DNA of 64,000 nt from UBA6168 sp964508135 (GTDB lineage: Bacteria > Bacteroidota > Bacteroidia > Chitinophagales > Saprospiraceae), in NCBI GenBank assembly GCA_964508135.1, contig CAZDSU010000007.1:58547-122546 (forward strand). The letters are read 5' to 3'. The position numbers and the translations under genes are program-made. Shown here piece after piece: positions 26,689 through 35,800 of the stretch. Under the pieces are notes generated by a model, which made no database searches, was not told the origin of the DNA, and saw nothing but the letters and a program-made list of their open reading frames with translations. Position 1 is the first letter of the stretch, and each line of letters begins with the position of its first letter.

Positions 26689-29600
26689 ATGATACCGAAG
26701 GAAAGAACTTACCCGGTCTTTGAATCCAACCAAGTGTTGACCAACCGCCACTTGAACGACCTGTTTGAATTCCTTGACGAACAGAACAGGCTCACCCGCA
26801 CCAACCTCGTCGGCATAGGCATCGTGTGTGGGCTGAAATTCAGTGTGGCTGCTGATTCCTCCTCCATCACCGTCACCAAGGGCTGCGGCGTCACGTCGGA
26901 GGGCTACTTGGCGGTCATCCCTGACGACCCGACCACCACCACGCCCGATTCGGTGAAGCTGGAAGGTTGGAAGGTTTACAAGGCTCCTGCCGACGTGGCC
27001 TACCCAGTTTTCAACATGCTTCCAGGTGGCAAACAGGTGGATTTGTGGGAACTTTTCCCTGACGGTGAACCAGAAGCGAAGCCCTTGAACCCGAAATTTT
27101 TGCAGGACAAAGTGCTGTTGCTGTTTGTCGAATGCAACCGGGAGAACCTAAAGACCTGTAGTCCCAACTCCTGTGACGACAAGGGGCAAGAGGTGACGGT
27201 CACGCTGCGCAAGTTGCTGATTTTCAGAAACGACCTCGATAAAATCATTGCTGCTGTTGGCAATAACGCCGCCCACCCCGGCGGCGAACTGAACGCCCGG
27301 CTCGCACTGCCCGACCTCCGGCTGCGTCGCTTCGACGTGGAATTTTCGGGGGTGGACACGGCCATGGAAATCTTCCTTGCCTACCGCAGTATCCTGTTCG
27401 AACCCCAGGCAAATGGCGATGTCACCCTATTTCAGTCAGTCGGGAGCGCCTTGTCCAAGGCATACAAAGCATTTCTGCCGCTGGTGGTTTCTGAGGAACC
27501 GACCGACCCCTTCGCCGACCACTTGGCGGATATCCAAACTAGGTACGACACTGGGTTTTTTACCAACCAAATCATCTTTTCCCAATACTACTACGACTTC
27601 ATTGGCGACCTGATAGCGGCCTACGACGAGTTCCGGGGAAAGGGGTTGGAGTTGATGGCGTTGTGTTGCCCAGCTTCCGATTTGTTCCCCCGCCACTTGA
27701 TGCTGGGCGAGCTGTCTGGCAGTGGCATTGCTGGGAAAAAAGTCTATCGGCATTATTTCCAGCCCTCCCAAGTGCAGTTGCAACAGGCGGCATTGGCGGC
27801 GGAGGTTCGACAGTTGTTCCGGCGGCTCGTTGGCATGGTTCGGAATTTCGAACTGCCAAGCTTTCCGCAGCGTGCCAGCTCGCTGCAACTGGTACGGATC
27901 ACGCCCAGCCGTTACGGGCCATTTCGGCTGTCGCAGAAGGCGATCCCTTTTTATTTTAAGGTAAACGATGGTTCTCCCGCCCTCTTCGAGCAGTGGAGTT
28001 ATAAAAAAACAAAGGTCGGGAAGGCGGCGCACAACCTGAGCTACCACGCCGACAAATACCCCTCGCCGGAGTTTGTAAGGCAAGCGCTGCGCTATGACCT
28101 GGAGCCGAATAATTTTTTCCGCATCGAAGGAGGGGTTGGGTTGGCTTGGCGAGATGTGGTGAAGGATTTATTGGACAAGATAAGGCGCTTTCGACTGCCC
28201 TTCGACGTGATTGCGCTCAACGCCGACAACTTCGCGGTAAGCAAAGACCCTCAGCCAGCGCACTGCTTGGACAATGACCTTGACGTGATTTACAGGTCTT
28301 GGATGAACGAGGCGAAGTGCTTGTTTGAAAAAAAAGTAGGCTTTTTCTCCAGCTTCGACCTGGCCACCAACAAGTTCACAAGGGTCGCAGCATTGAGAAC
28401 ATCGGCTGCCAAAGCAGCCACTGGGACAATATCAAAAGCCGTTACGGCTCCTGGCGACCTTAGATTGGAAAGAGATGCTGGGACTTTCTCTCGCGGCCCA
28501 GTAGCCGGTTCCCTCAAAACCCATACGAGCGGCTTCACTTTTTTTGACGTCAACGATGCGGTCTTCACCACGTCTGGTTCCATCGGCGAAGTGCTGAAGC
28601 CCAACTTGGAAGCCAAGCCCGGCGGCGTAAAAGCCACCGATTTGCTGGCTGCCACCAACGAAGCTTTGCGCGACAACGACAGTGTAAAAAATTTGAGCAA
28701 ACAGGATTATTCCCTGGTTGTGGAGAGTCCCGTCAAACTCATCGGTGCGATTGCCGAACTATCGGATGCCATCCCCGATGATTCAGCGGAGCTTGATTTT
28801 ACTTTGGTGAAGGCTAGGTACGACGGGCTTCGGTTCGCCGCCAGCGAGTACCTGAACGACCTGATATTGCTGCCCGACGACTTTGTGTTCATCCCCCCAT
28901 CCGAAAAAGACAAGGCGGTGGCAGAACTGAAAAACCTGCTCGACAACTGCCTTGACGAGCGTCTTGACGAACTTTCGGCTGAAATCCAGCGTCGGAAAAA
29001 AGCGGCAGTGGAAGCTATCTTTTTCAGCAATTACGTCAAAAAGCACCCCGACATCCAGCACAAGGCGGGTGTGCCGACTGGTGGCACGTTCATCCTGATT
29101 TTCAGGGAAACGCCCAACACGCCTACCCCCGTCACGCCCGGAACGTCCGGTCCCGGCATATTTGTTGGTGATGCCGTCCTTCCAAACAATCCCAATGTAA
29201 TTGGGGGACTTCTTCGAAGTGACGTGACAGACAATTCCGCCGCCAAAGATTTTACCGCAACGCCGGCCACAACTTTTGAGCGAAAAAGACTGAGCAACGT
29301 TCAGGCACAAATCCTCAGCAGTGCCTTCACGAACGCCGGGCTTCAGTTCGACTTCGGCGGCTTATTGGATGCAGGCGTTTTCGAGGTAAACCCAGAGGTG
29401 GTAACCACCCGGCCACCTGAAATCCAGATACCCGAGGGCGTCGTCATCGCCGATTTTTTCCTGCCCTACCGATGTTGTTCCGATTGTCCGCCAGTGCAGT
29501 TCATCCTGCCGCCGCCCCGGCCTTCGTTTACCGCCACGCCGGGTTGCCCAAACGATGCGGGTACAGCTCCTGTGAGCATCAACGTAATATCTGGCGAAAG

Positions 29601-31281
29601 GCCGTTCGAGCTGAAAATCGGGGAGGCAGCCGATGCGCCGTTCAGCCCACTTGATCCAGCGCAGCCGCTCGATTTGGCCGTTGGTAAACACATCCTGGTG
29701 CTCCGGGATTCGCAAGGCGGCGAGTCGCTGCCGGTGGCGGTAGAAATCACGCCTCGGATGCAGCTCGATCCCGGCGAAATCATCTGCAGCGAGACGGGAG
29801 ACACCTACAATCTCCGCATTTTCGTTGCAAATGGCAAAGCGCCATTTTTCGTGAACGGCAAGCCCCCGCTCAATGTGGAAGTCGTGAATGGGGCCCATCA
29901 ACTGCTGGCAGGCCCGTTCCCTGGCGGCCAAAACCTGACCATCGAGGTGAAGGACAGTTCGGGCTGCCCGCCGCAGAGTTTCCAATCGGAAGACCCAAAA
30001 TGCCTTCCACAGCCACCGGTTGCCAACGCAAATGCCGCCGCTACGGCATTCAATACGCCGGTGACCATCAACGTACTTGCCAATGACACTGGCACCAACT
30101 TGAAGGTAAGTATCCCGACGCAATCCGTGGAGGGTACGGCAACGGCGAACGCCGATGGTACCATCACCTTCACGCCAAGCCCCACCGTTTCGGGCAAACC
30201 GGTGACTTTCCAGTACCAGGTCACGGACAGCGCCGGGCAAAGCGCACAAGCCGCCGTGGTGGTGCAGGTTGGCGCAAAACCATGCAACCTGCCCTGCGAT
30301 GGCATGGCGGAGCGTTGCCGCTACCCGATGTGGTTGAGCAAACCACAGGGTGAAATGATATATCGGTTTACGGAAGTGGCCAATTTGACCATCACCGATA
30401 CCCAAACTGGAAAGGTGATTTTCAAGGAAGAGTTACGGGGCATTTTTAACGAGGTGCTTCCAAATGGCACCGTGCTGACCAATACCAACTACAATGGCGT
30501 GTTCAAAAAACTATTTGACCGCATACAACAACTGGTAAGTGCGAAGCTGGGTGACGATGTGTTCACAATGGACAACAACGATGCAAATCACGGTGGCACA
30601 CTGGCAATAGAGCATTTCGTCTGCCACACATTTACCTTTGATGTGCTGTTCGGAGCCATTCAAAGCCCGGGTCAAACCAATGTGCAAGCAAGGTGGATTT
30701 ACGATGAAAATGGCGTGATTGTGCAGCAGCAACAACCTGCGGGTGCGAATTTCAAAGTTGCCAAATTTGGTTGCGACCAGATTGACAAATGCGCACTTCC
30801 AAGGACGGTAAAGGAAACTGGACGGGTGAAGATTACCAAGTTCCAGCGCCAGAACAGGCGGCTCACCGCCATCACAGAGCCAAAGGTGAACCTGGCCGGT
30901 TCGAGGTTCAACTGGCTTGTGGAATGGAGCAAAGCCCCATTCGCAAGTGAGGTTGATGAAATCAAGCCGGAATTGATTCCTGAAAACAGCGGCAAGGCCC
31001 GCCTCATCGTCGTGGACAAAGATGGCAAATGGGACTATTTTGAAGATTTTTTCAACCTTGGCGGCGGTGTGAACCCAACGGGTGGAACGACGAATCCGAC
31101 GACAGGCGGCACGACCGTCCCGCCCATCATCACCGGAGGCGGCCCGACCATTCCACCGGTCATCGTTATCGGGGGCGGCGTTCGCCCACCAGGTAGAACT
31201 GCTGGCGGAGGACGCGGCCGTACCGTAGCGCAACCTAAAAAAGCCAAACCTACCAAGCCCAAAAAAGGCGGCAAAAAGTAA
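26689..31281 (+). CDS. large eCIS-associated protein with Ig-like domain (1530 aa), function unknown
   Basis: Only partly recognised. The N-terminus (FESNQVLTNRHLNDLFEFLD, then GIGIVCGLKF) recurs, from memory, at the start of large proteins in Bacteroidota eCIS clusters and looks like a baseplate-attachment module. Residues about 1107-1195 match a cadherin/VCBS-like Ig domain (FNTPVTINVLANDTG, YQVTDSAGQSAQ). A Cys-rich patch (CCSDCPPVQF, CNLPCDGMAERC) flanks it. The C-terminus is Thr/Gly/Pro-rich and ends in a Lys-rich tail. No signal peptide. The place after the wedge proteins, and the absence of any other fibre-like gene, make a host-contact or baseplate-shell role plausible but unproven. 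Confidence 0.75.
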   Translation: MIPKERTYPVFESNQVLTNRHLNDLFEFLDEQNRLTRTNLVGIGIVCGLKFSVAADSSSITVTKGCGVTSEGYLAVIPDDPTTTTPDSVKLEGWKVYKAPADVAYPVFNMLPGGKQVDLWELFPDGEPEAKPLNPKFLQDKVLLLFVECNRENLKTCSPNSCDDKGQEVTVTLRKLLIFRNDLDKIIAAVGNNAAHPGGELNARLALPDLRLRRFDVEFSGVDTAMEIFLAYRSILFEPQANGDVTLFQSVGSALSKAYKAFLPLVVSEEPTDPFADHLADIQTRYDTGFFTNQIIFSQYYYDFIGDLIAAYDEFRGKGLELMALCCPASDLFPRHLMLGELSGSGIAGKKVYRHYFQPSQVQLQQAALAAEVRQLFRRLVGMVRNFELPSFPQRASSLQLVRITPSRYGPFRLSQKAIPFYFKVNDGSPALFEQWSYKKTKVGKAAHNLSYHADKYPSPEFVRQALRYDLEPNNFFRIEGGVGLAWRDVVKDLLDKIRRFRLPFDVIALNADNFAVSKDPQPAHCLDNDLDVIYRSWMNEAKCLFEKKVGFFSSFDLATNKFTRVAALRTSAAKAATGTISKAVTAPGDLRLERDAGTFSRGPVAGSLKTHTSGFTFFDVNDAVFTTSGSIGEVLKPNLEAKPGGVKATDLLAATNEALRDNDSVKNLSKQDYSLVVESPVKLIGAIAELSDAIPDDSAELDFTLVKARYDGLRFAASEYLNDLILLPDDFVFIPPSEKDKAVAELKNLLDNCLDERLDELSAEIQRRKKAAVEAIFFSNYVKKHPDIQHKAGVPTGGTFILIFRETPNTPTPVTPGTSGPGIFVGDAVLPNNPNVIGGLLRSDVTDNSAAKDFTATPATTFERKRLSNVQAQILSSAFTNAGLQFDFGGLLDAGVFEVNPEVVTTRPPEIQIPEGVVIADFFLPYRCCSDCPPVQFILPPPRPSFTATPGCPNDAGTAPVSINVISGERPFELKIGEAADAPFSPLDPAQPLDLAVGKHILVLRDSQGGESLPVAVEITPRMQLDPGEIICSETGDTYNLRIFVANGKAPFFVNGKPPLNVEVVNGAHQLLAGPFPGGQNLTIEVKDSSGCPPQSFQSEDPKCLPQPPVANANAAATAFNTPVTINVLANDTGTNLKVSIPTQSVEGTATANADGTITFTPSPTVSGKPVTFQYQVTDSAGQSAQAAVVVQVGAKPCNLPCDGMAERCRYPMWLSKPQGEMIYRFTEVANLTITDTQTGKVIFKEELRGIFNEVLPNGTVLTNTNYNGVFKKLFDRIQQLVSAKLGDDVFTMDNNDANHGGTLAIEHFVCHTFTFDVLFGAIQSPGQTNVQARWIYDENGVIVQQQQPAGANFKVAKFGCDQIDKCALPRTVKETGRVKITKFQRQNRRLTAITEPKVNLAGSRFNWLVEWSKAPFASEVDEIKPELIPENSGKARLIVVDKDGKWDYFEDFFNLGGGVNPTGGTTNPTTGGTTVPPIITGGGPTIPPVIVIGGGVRPPGRTAGGGRGRTVAQPKKAKPTKPKKGGKK

Positions 31282-31303
31282 TTCAACGACCAACCACTGA
31301 AAC

Positions 31304-32755
31304 TTGCAGGCAAAACAGCAACATATCATCCGGCGGCAGACCCTCGAAGTGGAATTGTCTACCTCCGAAGCCGAGGCTTGGCAATGGCAGGAACGGCTCA
31401 GCCGTTTTGCGAGGGAGGTTTTGCCCTTGCAACTGGAGCGTTTGTTCGACCGGGTGACGCCTTCGGGCGAATTGATGAAGTTGGACAGCGTGGAAATCGA
31501 GGTCAGCTTCGCCCCGAGCGAGGGGGCGTGGGAGGAGCGTTTGGCGACAGAAATCATCCGAAAAATCGGGGAAGCGATGCCCTCCGGCGCATCTGGCAGT
31601 GCAGCAGGTGTCTCGTCTGGGAACGCACAAACGGGCACTCCAGGCGCTAACCCGCTAGATGCCCAGCCGGGTGCTTCGACTCCTGGCAGTCCCCAGGTTT
31701 CAGGGACAGAGCAGTCGGTCATGGAGCAGTTTTTTTATTTTTTGGAAACAGGGCGGCTCCCCTGGCAGGCGACCGAGGTGCTGCGGCGTAGTTTGGAAAA
31801 GGCAGTGTTGTCCGTTTTGAAAAAAGAAGAAATGAGGTCGGCGTGGCGGGAAAAGTTCCTTGATTTATTGAACCGGGCGGAGGTTGGGCGGCGGTTGGGC
31901 TGGCAATTTTCTCCAAAAACCTTGGCGGTGCTGGCGCAACATTTTTTCCCAGAGCGGCAGGCGGAGGTCGCTGAAAACCTGCGGCAGATTGAGTGGGTGG
32001 TTACCCAAACGGCAGCAAACCCGGAACGGCTAACGGCAATTTTTTGGGCTGCATTTTTTGAAAAACCAACTGCCGGGGTGCAATTGTTGCCAACCGTCAT
32101 CCAGCGGTTTTTGGAAGAAAGCCCCAGAAAAAACAAGGTGTTTCAGCAGGCTGCCAAAACAGACGAGGGCATTTTTTTGAAAAAGATATTGGAAGCGTTG
32201 CCTACCCGTCAGGAAGAAACGCAGATGGGCGAGGCGAAAAAAGTGAGCATTGACCAGCTTGAAGGCTTGTACCTTGAAAATGCGGGCTTGGTGCTGCTGC
32301 ACCCTTTTTTGCCAACGTTTTTTGAAGCGTTGGGCATGGCTAAGGCAGGGGAGCTTACCCAACCGCACCGGGCGGCGCTGTTGCTGCTATATTTGGCGAC
32401 GAACAGAACGGTTGCACCGGAACACCTGCTGCCGCTGAACAAATTGCTCTGTGGGTTGCCGCTCGATGAGCCGGTCCCAGGGCGGATACGTTTGACGAAG
32501 AAGGAAAAAACGGAGGCCCAAAACCTGCTCGAAGCGGTAATAAATCATTGGGTTGTCCTAAAAAATACCTCGACGGAAAACTTGCAAGGCTCGTTCCTGT
32601 GCCGGGAAGGCAAACTGACCTTACAAGCCGATGGCGAGTGGCGCTTGCGAGTGGAGCAGAAAACCTGGGATGTGCTGCTGGATAGTTTGCCTTGGGGCAT
32701 TTCCGTCATCCGGTTGCCTTGGATGAAGGAAATGCTGAACGTGGAGTGGGCGTGA
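31304..32755 (+). CDS. contractile injection system tape-measure-type protein, TTG start
   Basis: A 483-residue protein of the family annotated as contractile injection system tape measure protein. The N-terminus QQHIIRRQTLEVELSTSEAE and LERLFDRVTPSGELMKLDSV is the conserved module; FVL-rich helices follow, with a Ser/Gly/Pro linker around residues 95-135 and a second helical half with LENAGLVLLHPFLPTFFEAL. The start is TTG at 31304; no ATG fits the conserved N-terminus. The assignment as length ruler follows the family name and has little experimental basis in this branch. Confidence 0.82.
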   Translation: MQAKQQHIIRRQTLEVELSTSEAEAWQWQERLSRFAREVLPLQLERLFDRVTPSGELMKLDSVEIEVSFAPSEGAWEERLATEIIRKIGEAMPSGASGSAAGVSSGNAQTGTPGANPLDAQPGASTPGSPQVSGTEQSVMEQFFYFLETGRLPWQATEVLRRSLEKAVLSVLKKEEMRSAWREKFLDLLNRAEVGRRLGWQFSPKTLAVLAQHFFPERQAEVAENLRQIEWVVTQTAANPERLTAIFWAAFFEKPTAGVQLLPTVIQRFLEESPRKNKVFQQAAKTDEGIFLKKILEALPTRQEETQMGEAKKVSIDQLEGLYLENAGLVLLHPFLPTFFEALGMAKAGELTQPHRAALLLLYLATNRTVAPEHLLPLNKLLCGLPLDEPVPGRIRLTKKEKTEAQNLLEAVINHWVVLKNTSTENLQGSFLCREGKLTLQADGEWRLRVEQKTWDVLLDSLPWGISVIRLPWMKEMLNVEWA

Positions 32756-32850
32756 GGTCAGTTGGCAGTTGGCAGTTCGGCAGTTGGCAGTTTCCCAACC
32801 TCGGTCTGGAAGGGCAGTGAAGCAATCAATCAAGCAATTCAGCAATCAAC
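32756..32850. repeat. GGCAGTT and AATCAA word repeats before the cargo gene
   Basis: Tandem CAGTTGGCAGTT words (32759-32790) are followed 40 bases later by CAATCAA/AGCAATTC words running up to the cargo start at 32853. Unlike other members, the arms are not clearly complementary. Confidence 0.5.
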
Positions 32851-32852
32851 GA

Positions 32853-35800
32853 ATGAAAATCGCCGCAGAAAAATCGTCAACAACGACCGCTTCCCGGTCG
32901 AGCCATTCCAGCCAACCGTTCTTCGGCAAGGCGGATGGAGGGGATTTTTTTGCCCCAGCGGTACAGGCAAAGCTGACGGTGGGGAAGGAGGGCGACAAGT
33001 ACGAACAAGAGGCAGACATGATGGCTGAAAAAGCCGTTCAGCGGGCGGCCATGCCCAATATCCAAAGCAAATGCGCCGGGTGTGATGAAAAAGACAAGCT
33101 GCAAAAAAAGCCCTTGGCGGATGGCATCACGCCTTTTATCCAAAGAAAAGAAATGGAGGTGGAGCCGGTACAGCGAAAAGAGGAGGAGGAAGAACCCGTT
33201 CAAGCCAAGCGCATTCAGCGAAAAGAAGAGGAAGAAGAACCCGTTCAAACGAAGCGAATCCAAAGAAAGGAGGAAGAACAAGAAGAACCCGTGCAAACGA
33301 AGCGAATCCAAAGAAAGGAGGAAGAACAAGAAGAACCCGTGCAGGCCAAGCGCATCCAACGCATGGAAAAGGAGGAGGAAGAACCCGTGCAGGCCAAATC
33401 GGCAAGCGGGCCTCGCAGACCGGACTTGGGCATGGTGGAGTGGGCATTGCAGGATGCAAAAGGGCTGGGCAGCCGATTGTCTGGCCCCGTGCAGCAGGAG
33501 ATGGAATCCGGGTTCGGTGTGGACATGGGCGAGGTGCGAATCCATACCGACCAAGCGGCGGCTGATATGAGCCAGATGCTCCATGCACAGGCGTTCACAC
33601 ATGGTTGGGACGTGTTTTTCAACCAGCACAAATACAACCCGAACACGAGGGACGGCAAGCTGCTCCTTGCGCATGAGCTGGCGCATACGCTCCAACAGGC
33701 CAAGGCCAACGGAGCGTTGCTCCGGCCTGCCCAGACGAGGATGGAGCAGGAGATTCCGATTGTCCCAGACGAGGGCAAGGCCATGCAGGCCATGATGGAA
33801 CAGGCCAAGGCCGAAGCCGAAGTGATCAACGAACTACAGGCCGAGGAAGCTCTGCAAACGATGCCCAAGGCCCAAGCGGAGGGCGATAAACCTGCTGCAA
33901 AACCAGTCGCAAAACCAGCGCCCGCCTTGCCCAAATGCAAGCCTCCTGCCAAGGAATCGCCGAAACCAGCCGTTGCTGCTGAAGGCAAAGCGCCTGAACC
34001 CCAGCCTGAAGCCGTGCCGGAGCAAGCACCCAAATGCCCCGCCAATGACCCCGATTTTGCGAAAGCAAAAAAACAGATAGCAAGGGACGCCAAAAAGCAG
34101 CGCAGCCACGAGCCTGCTGCGCAAAAAAGGGCCGAGATGGTCGCTTCTGCCGCCTTGCCTACCGCCGAGCAAAACCTGCAATCGGGACAGGAACAGCAAG
34201 CGGCAAACCTTGAAATTGCGGCGAAGCCAAAGCCTTTCGACAGGCAAGAATTTAAAAGAAAGCTAAAAGAGAAGATAGAATCGAAGATGCCGGAGAATGA
34301 GGACCAGGCCAAGGAGTTTGCGGATAGTGGCAAATTGGAGGAAGCGAAAGAAGATTTCAAGGGCACCATCGGGGAAGAAAAAGTAAAAGTATCGGGGCCA
34401 CTGGAGCAAACGGTGGAGCAGTCCCTGCCAGCCGGCCAAGACCTCAAGCCTGACAACGTGGCCGTGCCAAGTGCCAAGCCCGCCGACAAGCCAACCAAAG
34501 TGCCCACTGGCCTTGCAGCCCCAAAGCCCAAGACGGACGAGGAAATATCGCTGGAACACAAGAGCAAGGGCCTCGACGACCAGATGGCGCAGGAGGGCCT
34601 GTCGGAAAGCCAGATGGAAGAGTGGGAGGAAACCGAAGAACCAAAGCCACTGACGGCCAAGCGAGACGCCCAGCGGGAAATCGCCGCCGCTCCTGGCCAG
34701 TATCGGCAGATGGAGGAGCAGCAAATAGAACAGTCCAAGAAGCAGGCCGACAAAACGACGGGGAAGGAGCTGAAGAACATGGCCAATGCAAAGACCAAAA
34801 AGACTGGCGATGTATTTGGTGGGCAGCAGAAAAAGGAAACGGAAACTGAGAAGCGACAGCGGGAAATCAAGGAGAAGATTGACAAGATATATGGCGATAC
34901 CGAAACCGCCGTTACTGGCATCCTCAACGATTTGAGTACAACCGTGGAAACTGTTTTCTCGGCGGCAGTGGAAATAGCCAACGAGACCTTCAAGCGCCGG
35001 GTCAGGTCGAGGCTCGACGACCATTACGGTTGGTTTACTTTCGACGATAAAATCGCAGAATGGGCGGGCCTCTCGGATGGCGTGGCGCATATTTTCAAGG
35101 AAGAAAAACAAAGTTTCCTTGACACTTTGGACTTGGTTTTGGATAGGATTGCCACCATTGTCGAAACAGAAATAAACAAGGCGCTCGACAGGATTAAGCT
35201 GGGCCGAACCCAGTTAATGGATTTCAAAAAGACCCTAACTACCGATGAGCTAAAGTATGCCGAGGAAATGTTTGCCGAGGCTACCGAAAAGTTCTCGGAA
35301 TTGGAGACCTCTGTGGCAGAAAGTCAGGACGAACTTATCGAAACCCTCTCTGACCAGTACGTGGAGAGCGTGAACAAGCTACAGGAGGAGTTCGACAAAA
35401 TCAACGAGGAACTGAGCGCATCCTGGATAGCCGACGCCCTCAGTTTCATTGGCGAGGTGGCTACGGCCATCAAAAAATTGGGCGAGTTGCTCAGTTCCAT
35501 CGTCAGCCGGATAGGGCAGTACATAGGCGATATTTTGGCTTCGCCAAAACGGTTTTTCAACAACTTGGTGGACGGCATCAAGGGCGGCATGGACGAGTTC
35601 AGCGACAACATAGACACCTACTTGGAGCAGGGCTTCTGGATGTGGCTAACGGGGGCGAGCAGTGCCAACAAGATAGAAATTCCCAAGACCATGGACGTGG
35701 AGGGCATGTTCAGCCTTGCCGCACAGATACTTGGTATCACAAAAGATTTCATTCTCGCACGCATCAAGGCAGTGTTGAAAATCCCAGTGGATGCTTTCAT

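Noticed and set aside
29362..30405. Minus-strand open frame (347 codons) opposite the Ig-domain protein
   Set aside because: No motif, unusual composition, and fully overlapped by a coherent plus-strand gene.
33245..34993. Minus-strand open frame of 582 codons opposite the DUF4157 gene
   Set aside because: Extreme Ser/Cys/Ala composition caused by reading Lys/Glu/Pro/Ala codons backwards; not a protein-like sequence.
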